Program-made: the position numbers and the translations under genes
Notes under the pieces: generated by a model
The model's database searches: none
The model's input: the letters and a program-made list of their open reading frames with translations, nothing else
What the model was told of the DNA's origin: nothing
DNA from: Methanosarcinales archaeon
GTDB lineage: Archaea; Halobacteriota; Methanosarcinia; Methanosarcinales; Methanogasteraceae
Reading direction: 5' to 3'
DNA length: 7,972 bases
Assembly (NCBI GenBank): GCA_030606635.1
Contig: JAUWGA010000082.1
Location: 1-7,972, forward strand
Part shown: positions 1 through 6,001 of the stretch, one piece after another
Numbering within the stretch: the first letter of the stretch is position 1
Layout: every line of letters starts with the position of its first letter

Positions 1-65
1 GCCTTCCTTCCGGTTCTGCCGCCGATTATGGTGGTGTGCGCTCCGCCGAGTTTATTCTGGGGCAT
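1..65 (-). CDS. 5' end of an unidentified protein gene, truncated by the window edge
   Basis: On the minus strand an ATG at 65-63 opens a frame that stays open to base 1 (21 codons plus two bases) and begins MPQNKLGGAHTTIIGGR. The start is supported by an AGGAT Shine-Dalgarno-like element about 5 nt upstream, by its position 70 nt beyond the stop codon of the surface-protein gene on the same strand, and by a codon mix like that of the neighbouring genes. The Gly-rich, basic N-terminus reads like a real protein rather than a shadow, but I do not recognise the family. It could be co-transcribed with the upstream surface-protein gene or have its own promoter; a strong inverted repeat sits directly in front of its ribosome binding site. 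The fragment is short, so the call is tentative. Confidence 0.4.
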   Translation of the reverse strand, partial: MPQNKLGGAHTTIIGGRTGRK

Positions 66-72
66 GACATCC

Positions 73-111
73 TATTGTGCAAGATCACATATCAAGAAAC
101 TTTGCACAATA
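73..111 (-). other. 10-bp inverted repeat (stem-loop) between two minus-strand genes
   Basis: TATTGTGCAA at 73-82 is the exact reverse complement of TTGCACAATA at 102-111, giving a 10-bp perfect stem with a 19-nt loop. On the minus strand it starts 25 nt after the stop codon of the surface-protein gene, and its last base abuts the AGGAT ribosome binding element of the next candidate gene. It has no T-run behind it, so it is not a classic terminator. It may be an mRNA-processing or stabilising hairpin, an RBS-proximal regulatory structure, or a dyad operator. Confidence 0.5.
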
Positions 112-135
112 TCATGCATGTCCCGGTTTCCAGAC

Positions 136-2253
136 TTACTCCTTCCTCATGCGCTTGCTGATCAGCACAGCCGCCAGACACGCAAGGATCGCAAGAATTC
201 CGGCAAACCCGGGCTCCCTGCGCACAGGAGTTTCTGCGGTCTCAACAGCCACGCCAGACCCGCCCGCACCAGCACCAACAGATGCTGCCGCTGTCTTTTC
301 CGATTCAGCCTTGATCTTTTCAGCGGCGGCTCCGATCGGCTCGGTTCCATTCACCACCAGTATCGGCATCTCAGAGACGCTCATCGCCGCGTATTGCGTG
401 AGATCAACGAACTCGACCACCGCGGGAGGGAGCATTACAGTCTGGTTCGGATCGATCTCGTATTCGAATAACTCCTCTGCTCCGGATTCGAGTACCCTTG
501 TCACAGAGAATACGCCACTGTCTTCATTGATGGTGATGCCGCGCACCGGTATCGCTCCGACCAGTTCAGACTCCATCGGAATCTGATCGGCAATCTTAAC
601 AGATGCAGGTCTATCTCCGTCATTTTTCACGCGCACAACGATCTTCGCAGTCTCGTTCTGCTCTACAATGGTTGGATCTACCGTCTTTGTCACTACGATA
701 TACGGACCATGCACCTTGACCTGCTGCGAGTATGAAATCACGCCGTACTCATATCCGTTCTCTGTCCAGTTAACGGCAGCGTTCCCGAGTTTGTAGGTTC
801 CAGGCTTCAGGAGACTCACAGGGTATGCGCACGTCATCACCTTACCAGGTTCAAGCGAAAAGTCCCAGTCCCACTGGTCCTGCCCAATCTCAGGGATTCT
901 GAGCATATCTGCAGGAAGCGCGCACTTCCATTTATCAAAATCGGTGGTTGCAGTTCTATGCCACGTGCCGTTCGGGACATCCGAGAGTCTTATCGATGGA
1001 ATCTCGTAATCGCCCCAGTTTATCACCGTAAGGAAGACGTACGGTTCGTAATTCTCGTGTATCACATAAGTGACCTCGGAGGTGTACGCCTCTGCCGCCT
1101 CCTCTGCGACGATCGCATAATCACCAGTCCCGATCGCCTTCTTCACCTCGAGTACCGGAAGGATCTCGATGGTTGTCGAGTTGTCTGTGAACTGGCGTGT
1201 TTTTCCTTTCAGGTCTTCATAAGTGAGGTTCACCCATACAGCGTATTCCGTCCGTTCCGGTATCGATGGGGTCTTGAAATAGACGGTATAGGTGAGTTCA
1301 TCCTTGCCCACCTTCTCATCCATCACCATATCAGCATCCCCCTCGAACCAGTCATCTCTTTCACCGATGCATGGATCACCGCTGCGTATATTTATTGGAA
1401 GTTCTGTAGTTCGATTGATCATATCTTCATCGGTGCCGCGATACGCCCTCACCATCTCGCAATCTGGTGGATATTCCCCATCGATTGTCTCTGTTGGCTT
1501 CACAGAGAACCATGCATTCAGGTGGTATGCGCGCATCTCGTTGTTACTCAGTTCGATCTCTGCCTTAAAGACCGAGTTTGATCTGAATTCTAACATCTCT
1601 TCCTCTTCCTCACCGCCCGGAACAATCGTCGTTATATCCGCCTCGAACTCTGCCGGTTTCCTGACGAGGTACCTGATGGTTGCTTTCTCACTTTTTGGAT
1701 CGGTGCAGAAACAGTCTTCATCTGCAAACTCACATGTGATCTTGCTCACGGCAACAAAGAAATCGTTGTTGTAGTTCCAGATCGTGCCACCTGTGTCCCA
1801 CGAACTCTCCTTTATGCTGAAGATGCCATCCTTCTCAAGAGCGGATGCATCCGCCCTGAACGGGAAGCTTCCGACGAGTTCGTAACCATCATAAATTCTG
1901 AGGTTGGCCGTTTTTCCGGAATACTCGATCAGATCGACATACTGGCTCTCGCTGCAATCCCCGCACTCATATGTCGCATTGGGATTATTTGTTTTGATCT
2001 TTTTTATACGCTCGATCTCATCAAGATCGATTTCACTTACTTTGACATTGAAATCGTTTAACTCGATCGTGTAGGTGGTGTTCAGTCCTTTGGCATCAAC
2101 CTCTATCGTATTTCCCCATACCATCTCATTCTCTTCGACATTGTTCACCTTCCAGTCGTTCTTCTTATCAGGATCATACGTATGCGCGCTTGCCGTACCT
2201 GCCAATATTACTACCAGCACCATAGTGATTAGTATCAGTCTACCCGGTTTCAT
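136..2253 (-). CDS. Secreted S-layer-type surface protein with PGF-CTERM sorting tail
   Basis: The protein has 705 residues from the ATG at 2253-2251, which I prefer over an upstream in-frame ATG at 2316 because it is followed directly by a signal peptide (K2, R5, hydrophobic 6-19, likely cleavage after ASA at 23) and preceded by GGAG 8 nt upstream. The ectodomain is beta-rich. Residues 516-640 resemble the DUF11/COG1361 conserved-repeat domain of archaeal S-layer proteins (motif around VTKTVDPTIVEQNETAKIVV). Cysteines occur as C97/C100, C174/C181/C183, C265, C295, C444 and C475. N-glycosylation sequons are scattered, for example N92, N342, N358 and N495. An Ala/Gly linker (641-678) leads to EPGF at 680-683, a hydrophobic helix and a basic end (KRMRKE), the layout of a PGF-CTERM signal, which archaeosortase A processes before lipid anchoring. 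It probably sits on the outer face of the membrane within the S-layer. The specific role is unknown. Confidence 0.85.
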   Translation of the reverse strand: MKPGRLILITMVLVVILAGTASAHTYDPDKKNDWKVNNVEENEMVWGNTIEVDAKGLNTTYTIELNDFNVKVSEIDLDEIERIKKIKTNNPNATYECGDCSESQYVDLIEYSGKTANLRIYDGYELVGSFPFRADASALEKDGIFSIKESSWDTGGTIWNYNNDFFVAVSKITCEFADEDCFCTDPKSEKATIRYLVRKPAEFEADITTIVPGGEEEEEMLEFRSNSVFKAEIELSNNEMRAYHLNAWFSVKPTETIDGEYPPDCEMVRAYRGTDEDMINRTTELPINIRSGDPCIGERDDWFEGDADMVMDEKVGKDELTYTVYFKTPSIPERTEYAVWVNLTYEDLKGKTRQFTDNSTTIEILPVLEVKKAIGTGDYAIVAEEAAEAYTSEVTYVIHENYEPYVFLTVINWGDYEIPSIRLSDVPNGTWHRTATTDFDKWKCALPADMLRIPEIGQDQWDWDFSLEPGKVMTCAYPVSLLKPGTYKLGNAAVNWTENGYEYGVISYSQQVKVHGPYIVVTKTVDPTIVEQNETAKIVVRVKNDGDRPASVKIADQIPMESELVGAIPVRGITINEDSGVFSVTRVLESGAEELFEYEIDPNQTVMLPPAVVEFVDLTQYAAMSVSEMPILVVNGTEPIGAAAEKIKAESEKTAAASVGAGAGGSGVAVETAETPVRREPGFAGILAILACLAAVLISKRMRKE

Positions 2254-2261
2254 TAAGACCA

Positions 2262-2295
2262 CTCCAATGTTGTATCTGCACTCATCGCATATAAT
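2262..2295 (-). promoter_or_regulatory. Putative promoter and RBS of the surface-protein gene
   Basis: On the minus strand a TATA-like TTATAT lies at 2294-2289, about 36-41 nt before the ATG at 2253. Transcription starting roughly 25 nt downstream would leave a short leader holding GGAG (2265-2262), 8 nt from the start. This supports the shorter start: a start at 2316 would place the TATA element inside the coding sequence. Confidence 0.4.
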
Positions 2296-2306
2296 GATGA
2301 CGAAAC

Positions 2307-2358
2307 CTTTATGCAATCACAGACTACAGAGGGCAAGATATGATGATAAAATTGGAGG
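2307..2358 (+). promoter_or_regulatory. Putative promoter/RBS region of the rpl18 cluster
   Basis: The gene upstream of rpl18 is divergent, so the ribosomal cluster must have its own promoter here. A weak TATA-like CTTTATG occurs around 2307-2313, and a strong GGAGG Shine-Dalgarno lies at 2354-2358, 8 nt before the ATG at 2367. The RBS is clear; the TATA assignment is a guess. Confidence 0.35.
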
Positions 2359-2366
2359 AGCAGTAG

Positions 2367-2891
2367 ATGGCGACCGGACCGAGATACCGGGTACCATTCA
2401 GACGGCGCAGAGAAGGCAGAACAAATTATCACAGGCGCCTTAGGCTGCTGTTATCAAAGAAGCCACGTATGGTGGTGCGCAGAAGCGCACGGCACATCAG
2501 ACTACAACTCGCAATCCCAGAAAGAGAGGGCGATATGATCCTCTCATCTGCTACATCGATTGAACTTGGGAAGTACGGATATTCAGGATCAACAGGAAAT
2601 ACCACTGCAGCATACCTTGCCGGACTATTGTTCGGGTATCGCACCATCAGCAAAGGATTTACAGAGGGCGTGCTCGATATGGGCCTTCAGGCGTCCACCC
2701 CCGGATCGCGGGTGTATGCAGCGCTTCGTGGCGCGGTCGATGCAGGCATGGACATCCCACACGATCCGGTGATATTCCCGTCCGATGAGCGGATCCGCGG
2801 AGAATTGGTGGCTGCTTACAGGGACGTTGACCTGCCAGCGATCTTTGAGGCGACGAAGGCACAGATCACATCTGAATTCGGAGGTGCATAA
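2367..2891 (+). CDS. rpl18: Archaeal large-subunit ribosomal protein L18 (uL18)
   Basis: This 174-residue basic protein is uL18, which binds 5S rRNA and is part of the central protuberance of the 50S subunit. Family signatures are in order: the TNYHRRLRLLLS segment (19-30), RMVVRRSARHI (34-44) for rRNA contact, AAYLAGLLFG (81-90), the LDMGL block (103-107) and FPSDERIRGE near the C-terminus (137-146). The length is typical of archaeal L18. The start has GGAGG 8 nt upstream. The stop codon TAA abuts the ATG of rps5 with no gap, and the rps5 Shine-Dalgarno GGAGGT lies in the last codons of this gene, so the two are probably translationally coupled. In most archaea rpl19e and rpl32e lie upstream; here a divergent surface-protein gene does. 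Confidence 0.97.
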   Translation: MATGPRYRVPFRRRREGRTNYHRRLRLLLSKKPRMVVRRSARHIRLQLAIPEREGDMILSSATSIELGKYGYSGSTGNTTAAYLAGLLFGYRTISKGFTEGVLDMGLQASTPGSRVYAALRGAVDAGMDIPHDPVIFPSDERIRGELVAAYRDVDLPAIFEATKAQITSEFGGA

Positions 2892-3497
2892 ATGGACGGA
2901 GAATGGATACCACAGACCCAATTAGGCGTCCTTGTCCGCGAGGGCAAGCTCACCGACATCGACGCGGTCTTAAACTCGGGGCTTCCACTCAGGGAAGTAG
3001 AGATCATCGAGGTACTGCTTCCTGATCTTGAGGAGGAGGTGCTGGATGTGAATATGGTGCAGCGGATGACTGACTCAGGGCGAAGAGTCAAGTTCAGGGC
3101 TGTATCGATCGTCGGGAACAAGGATGGGTACATCGGATTCGGACAGGGCAGGGACAGGCAGGCAGGACCTGCGATACGCAAGTCGATCGCCAATGCGAAA
3201 CTGCATCTGACCGGGATCAAACGTGGCTGCGGGTCATGGGAGTGCGGCTGTGATGGTCTGCATTCGGTGCCGTTCCAGGTTGTCGGAAGAGCCGGCAGCG
3301 TCGGCATCGAACTGAAACCTGCACCCAGAGGACTTGGAATCGCATCAGGATCGACTGCAAAGAAGGTTCTCGAGATGGCTGGCATCAAGGATGTCTGGAC
3401 CCGGACATGGGGGCTTACCAGAACCACGCTTAACTTTGCAAAGGCGACGTACACGGCGCTTAAACAGACCAACACGATGCGCACAGGGGGTAGATGA
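2892..3497 (+). CDS. rps5: Archaeal small-subunit ribosomal protein S5 (uS5)
   Basis: This 201-residue protein is uS5 of the 30S subunit, involved in mRNA entry and decoding fidelity. It shows the S5 N-terminal double-stranded RNA-binding fold around residues 66-105 (RRVKFRAVSIVGNKDGYIGF, then the GQGRD...AIRKSIANAK block). The archaeal/eukaryotic Cys-rich stretch RGCGSWECGC follows at 111-120, and then the C-terminal S5 domain (VGRAGSVGIELKPAPRGLGI, about 131-150). Length fits the archaeal family. It begins directly after the rpl18 stop with GGAGGT at 2880-2885, and ends in an ATGA-type overlap with rpl30, so all three genes look like one transcript with coupled translation. Confidence 0.97.
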   Translation: MDGEWIPQTQLGVLVREGKLTDIDAVLNSGLPLREVEIIEVLLPDLEEEVLDVNMVQRMTDSGRRVKFRAVSIVGNKDGYIGFGQGRDRQAGPAIRKSIANAKLHLTGIKRGCGSWECGCDGLHSVPFQVVGRAGSVGIELKPAPRGLGIASGSTAKKVLEMAGIKDVWTRTWGLTRTTLNFAKATYTALKQTNTMRTGGR

Positions 3498-3952
3498 TGT
3501 ACGCAGTCGTCAGGCTTCGCGGAGATGTGCGGGTGCGCCCTGAGATACAGGACACCTTAAAGATGCTCCGGTTGCACAGCGTCAACCACTGCGTAGTCAT
3601 AGGGGAGACCCCACATTACAAGGGAATGGTCCAGAAGACGAAGGACTATATCGCATGGGGAACTACGGACGCAGAATCGCTTACAACCCTATTATCGCTT
3701 AGAGGTCGGATCGAAGGCGGAGAAAGACTCACGCAGGAGTATATGGACGAATGCGAACTCGGCCCCGTATCTGACTTTGCAGAGAAGGTCTGCAGCGGCG
3801 ATGCAAAGCTCTCGGACATCCCGAAACTAAAGCCGGTCTTCAGACTGCATCCGCCGCGCAAAGGGCATAAGGGCATCAAGAAGACCGTTGTCGAGGGCGG
3901 CGAACTTGGATTTCATGAGGATATCAGCGCGCTGCTTAAGAAGATGCGGTGA
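3494..3952 (+). CDS. rpl30: Archaeal large-subunit ribosomal protein L30 (uL30)
   Basis: This 152-residue protein is uL30 of the archaeal/eukaryotic long type. The N-terminal ferredoxin-like domain (MYAVVRLRGDVRVRPEIQ, then TLKMLRLHSVNHCVVI) is the conserved L30 core, and the RLHPPRKGHKGIKK block (117-130) is typical of archaeal L30. The gene starts with two consecutive ATGs. The first (3494) overlaps the rps5 stop as ATGA; the second (3497) is better spaced from the AGGGGGT Shine-Dalgarno at 3485-3491 and gives the usual MYAVVRLRG start, so the true start may be 3497. In most archaea rpl15 and secY follow directly. Here a 108-bp gap and orc1/cdc6 follow. Confidence 0.96.
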   Translation: MMYAVVRLRGDVRVRPEIQDTLKMLRLHSVNHCVVIGETPHYKGMVQKTKDYIAWGTTDAESLTTLLSLRGRIEGGERLTQEYMDECELGPVSDFAEKVCSGDAKLSDIPKLKPVFRLHPPRKGHKGIKKTVVEGGELGFHEDISALLKKMR

Positions 3953-4008
3953 TACGGCAGAAGAGTCAGAAGATGATGCTGTAGAACTTCATAATCGATG
4001 TCGTAACC

Positions 4009-4034
4009 TTATGGGTTGCCAGGGAAACCCATAA
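4009..4034. repeat. 9-bp perfect inverted repeat in the orc1 promoter region
   Basis: TTATGGGTT at 4009-4017 is the exact reverse complement of AACCCATAA at 4026-4034, with an 8-nt spacer GCCAGGGA. The right arm runs into an AT-rich, TATA-like stretch (ATAATTAA, 4031-4038) centred about 26 nt before the orc1 ATG, so a protein bound to the repeat would compete with TBP/TFB. The strand GTTGCCAGGGAAAC matches the archaeal origin-recognition-box core recalled as GTTCCAGTGGAAAC at 10 of 14 positions, but the usual following G-string is absent. An autoregulatory Orc1 site is a reasonable but unproven reading. Confidence 0.55.
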
Positions 4035-4038
4035 TTAA
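4031..4038 (+). promoter_or_regulatory. Putative TATA box of orc1/cdc6 (leaderless transcript likely)
   Basis: ATAATTAA is centred about 26 nt upstream of the ATG at 4061, and there is no Shine-Dalgarno between them. This is the geometry expected for a leaderless archaeal mRNA whose transcription start coincides with the start codon. Confidence 0.4.
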
Positions 4039-4055
4039 CAGCCGACAGAAATAAC

Positions 4056-4087
4056 ATCCCATGCCAGGAAAAACCCTGTTGTGGGAT
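4056..4087 (+). repeat. Imperfect hairpin spanning the orc1 start codon
   Basis: ATCCCA (4056-4061) pairs with TGGGAT (4082-4087), and inside it CAGG (4065-4068) can pair with CCTG (4075-4078), so the ATG at 4061-4063 sits at the base of a two-part stem. If transcription begins at the ATG the outer 5' arm would be missing from the RNA, so the structure matters only for a longer transcript or as a DNA site. Part of it reflects coding constraints. Confidence 0.3.
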
Positions 4088-5245
4088 CAAACCCTGTTCA
4101 GGCGGGGAGAACTCTTCGAATTCGATCACGTCCCTGAGCATTTTGTACACCGGGACTCGCAGCAGAGATCGCTCATCTTCGGAGTGCGTCCGGCGCTCCG
4201 GGGGATGCGCCCGCTTAACATACTCTGTGTGGGTCCGCCTGGCACCGGGAAGACCACTGCAGTAAGGAAGGCGTTTGAGGAACTTGACGAACATGCACCC
4301 GGCGTGATCACTGCGCATGTCAACTGCCAGGCGAGCCAGACCAGATACACGATATTTTCACAGATCTTCCAGAGATTGATCGGACATGCGCCGCCGACTT
4401 CAGGGGTATCGTTTAAAAAAATACTCGATGAGATTGCAAAGCACCTTGTCCAGAATGAAAAGATCCTGATCGTGGCTCTCGATGATATAAATTATTTATT
4501 CCACGAAAAAGAGGCGGATAATGTACTTTATTCGCTGTTGCGCGCTCACGAGACACACCCGGGTACGAAGATCGGCGTAATCGCGATCTTAAGCGATGAC
4601 AGTTTGAGTTATGTCTTCGACCCGAAGGTCGGCTCGATCTTCCTGCCAGAAGAGATCCTGTTCCCGAGGTATGCGTGGGATGAGCTAAAGGGCATCCTCT
4701 CTGATCGGGCAAAGCTGGGATTCTACCCAGGCGTGCTCTCTCAGGATGTTCTCGATGTTATCGTCGATTACACGTCAGAAGCCGGCGATCTCAGGGTTGG
4801 GATAGACCTTCTCAAGCGATCCGCGCTCAATGCCGAAGAGCGGGCAAGCACGAGCATATCGGAAGACGATGTGCGGTTGGCGTACAAAAAATCCCGTATG
4901 CTCCATCTCTCGCGCATGATCGCATCGCTTGGCAGTGGCGAACAGGCGATCCTTGCGATCCTTGCCATGAGGGCTGTGGCGAAGGGGCAGGAGGGGGAGA
5001 AAGGGGAGGGGGAGGAGAAAAAGATGGTGGAGACGGAGCAGACAGCCGGCGATCTGTATGCCGCCTTTCACGAGTCGACAGGGCTTGGATACACGAGGTT
5101 TCATGCGATGCTCCACAAACTCGCAACGCTACGGCTGATCGATGCAGAGATCGCGACAGAGGGTGTGCACGGCAGAAGCCGCAGGATCGCGCTTAAGTAC
5201 GATTCCGGGGATGTTCTTGGCGCCATGCAACCGAGATCGCTGTGA
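4061..5245 (+). CDS. orc1/cdc6: Orc1/Cdc6-family replication initiator (AAA+ ATPase)
   Basis: This 394-residue protein is of the archaeal Orc1/Cdc6 type, which binds replication origins and loads MCM helicase. The N-terminus (LLWDQTLF...FEFDHVPEHFVHRDSQ, 6-34) is the usual initiator lead-in. Walker A is GPPGTGKT (58-65). The Walker B region is ILIVALDDIN (135-144), with D-D-x-N where many family members have D-E-x-D. The sensor 1 region reads AILSDDSLSYVFD (175-187), with Ser178 where Asn is common. Sensor 2 is GDLR (242-245). A winged-helix DNA-binding domain spans about 328-380 with a basic wing at GVHGRSRR. A Gly/Glu/Lys-rich linker (308-321) joins the two halves and is encoded by a G-rich purine tract. 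The gene directly follows the ribosomal cluster and may mark or lie near an origin. Family assignment is firm. Confidence 0.95.
   Translation: MPGKTLLWDQTLFRRGELFEFDHVPEHFVHRDSQQRSLIFGVRPALRGMRPLNILCVGPPGTGKTTAVRKAFEELDEHAPGVITAHVNCQASQTRYTIFSQIFQRLIGHAPPTSGVSFKKILDEIAKHLVQNEKILIVALDDINYLFHEKEADNVLYSLLRAHETHPGTKIGVIAILSDDSLSYVFDPKVGSIFLPEEILFPRYAWDELKGILSDRAKLGFYPGVLSQDVLDVIVDYTSEAGDLRVGIDLLKRSALNAEERASTSISEDDVRLAYKKSRMLHLSRMIASLGSGEQAILAILAMRAVAKGQEGEKGEGEEKKMVETEQTAGDLYAAFHESTGLGYTRFHAMLHKLATLRLIDAEIATEGVHGRSRRIALKYDSGDVLGAMQPRSL
4984..5012 (+). other. Predicted G-quadruplex motif inside orc1/cdc6
   Basis: Four runs of four or five G on the coding strand (4984-4987, 4993-4997, 5003-5006, 5008-5012) are separated by loops of 5, 5 and 1 nt, meeting the standard four-run G4 pattern. 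The surrounding tract (about 4981-5039) is almost pure purine. It encodes the low-complexity linker between the AAA+ and winged-helix domains, so protein constraint is weak there. Confidence 0.6.
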
Positions 5246-5260
5246 TGGGGTGATAGGGAT

Positions 5261-5300
5261 CGGCGCTGCCGCTTATGAGTCGGCGGGATACGAGGCGCCG
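5261..5300 (+). other. GC-rich stem-loop between orc1 and cbiC
   Basis: CGGCGC (5261-5266) is complementary to GCGCCG (5295-5300), with an inner pair GCCG (5268-5271)/CGGC (5281-5284). It lies 16 nt after the orc1 stop and 42 nt before the cbiC start. There is no T-run after it, so it is not a typical terminator. It is too short to be a cobalamin riboswitch. Confidence 0.3.
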
Positions 5301-5311
5301 GGCATCGGGGG

Positions 5312-5319
5312 AAATATTA
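5312..5319 (+). promoter_or_regulatory. Putative TATA box of cbiC
   Basis: AAATATTA lies just after a GGGGG run and is centred about 26 nt before the GTG at 5342, with no Shine-Dalgarno between. This suggests a leaderless transcript beginning at or near GTG 5342. If the ATG at 5348 is used instead, the leader would be about 6 nt. Confidence 0.35.
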
Positions 5320-5341
5320 TGGGACTCAAACTCCAAAATAA

Positions 5342-6001
5342 GTGAACATGCCTGAAACGTCCGATCTTGGAGCACGCACCCCGGAAGCAAGGGAGATCTC
5401 ATCGAAAAGCCGCAACATAGCAAGAAGGATCGTTGGCGATTCCGGATACGAGGACCGGATACGGCAGCGCTGCGTGATCGCAACCGGCGATCCGGAATTT
5501 GCAGGCCTGCTTCAATTCAAGAACGATCCCATCCGCGCAGGAATCGATGCGATCGGACAGAACAGGGACATTTACACCGATATCAGGATGGTCTCTGTGG
5601 GCATCACGAAGGTGGGGCACGACTGTCCGGTAACCTGCGTGCTTGATATCGCTGCTGGCGAGAAACTTGTTGCCGAATACGGCATCACCAGGACTTCAGC
5701 AGGATTTAAGGCACTGGGGCACGATCTGGATGGTGCGATAGTGGTGATCGGGAATGCGCCGTCAGCAGCGCTTCTGGTCTGCGAGTTGATAGAAAGCGGT
5801 ATCAGCCCCGCACTCGTTGTTGGGACTCCGGTCGGCTTTGTGAACGCTTCCGAATCGAAGGAGCTGCTGCACAGCATGGACGTCTCCTCGATCACGTGCA
5901 CCGGCACCAGAGGCGGGACTCCGGTTGCAGTCGCCTGCATGAATGAACTGATCGCGATTTTCTGGGAGGAGAATAGGGATGGGACGGATGTCACCGGTTA
6001 G
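5342..6001 (+). CDS. cbiC: Cobalt-precorrin-8 methylmutase (CbiC/CobH family)
   Basis: This protein (219 residues from GTG 5342, or 217 from ATG 5348) belongs to the CbiC/CobH family. The enzyme moves the C11 methyl group to C12 of (cobalt-)precorrin-8 to give (co)byrinate, a late ring step of B12 synthesis. Methanogens and relatives use the anaerobic branch and need corrinoids for methyl transfer. Visible family blocks are IATGDPEF (46-53), TDIRMVSVGITK (79-90), TRTSAGF (116-122), IGNAPSA (136-142), GTPVGFVNASESKE (161-174) and GTRGGTP (188-194). At the position where CobH has its catalytic His43 (RMVHACG) this protein has Ile46 (RCVIATG), judged by recalled alignment. No other cobalamin gene is in the window. 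The end overlaps the next gene by 23 nt. Confidence 0.92.
   Translation: MNMPETSDLGARTPEAREISSKSRNIARRIVGDSGYEDRIRQRCVIATGDPEFAGLLQFKNDPIRAGIDAIGQNRDIYTDIRMVSVGITKVGHDCPVTCVLDIAAGEKLVAEYGITRTSAGFKALGHDLDGAIVVIGNAPSAALLVCELIESGISPALVVGTPVGFVNASESKELLHSMDVSSITCTGTRGGTPVAVACMNELIAIFWEENRDGTDVTG

Noticed and set aside
958..1581. Long plus-strand open frame (207 codons) opposite the large surface-protein gene
   Set aside because: It lies wholly inside the minus-strand gene, whose signal peptide, domains and sorting tail are coherent. The antisense product has no recognisable features.
2254..2316. Longer start (2316) for the surface-protein gene
   Set aside because: The extra 21 residues would precede a complete signal peptide, and the extension covers the likely TATA element and RBS of the shorter start.
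2816..3484. Minus-strand open frame of 222 codons
   Set aside because: It is antisense to rpl18/rps5, both certain by family motifs; its product is Ser/Pro-rich low-information sequence typical of a shadow frame.
5246..5341. Cobalamin riboswitch before cbiC
   Set aside because: The gap is only 96 bp, lacks a recognisable B12-box, and a B12 aptamer needs about 200 nt. Only a simple GC-rich stem is seen.
5142..5345. Small open frame of 67 codons overlapping the orc1 end and reaching cbiC
   Set aside because: Most of it overlaps the orc1 C-terminal winged helix in another frame. No family features; a short ATG near 5319 with a G-run before it would encode only eight residues.
5572..5994. Minus-strand open frame of 140 codons
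   Set aside because: It is a shadow of cbiC, whose conserved blocks are all on the plus strand.
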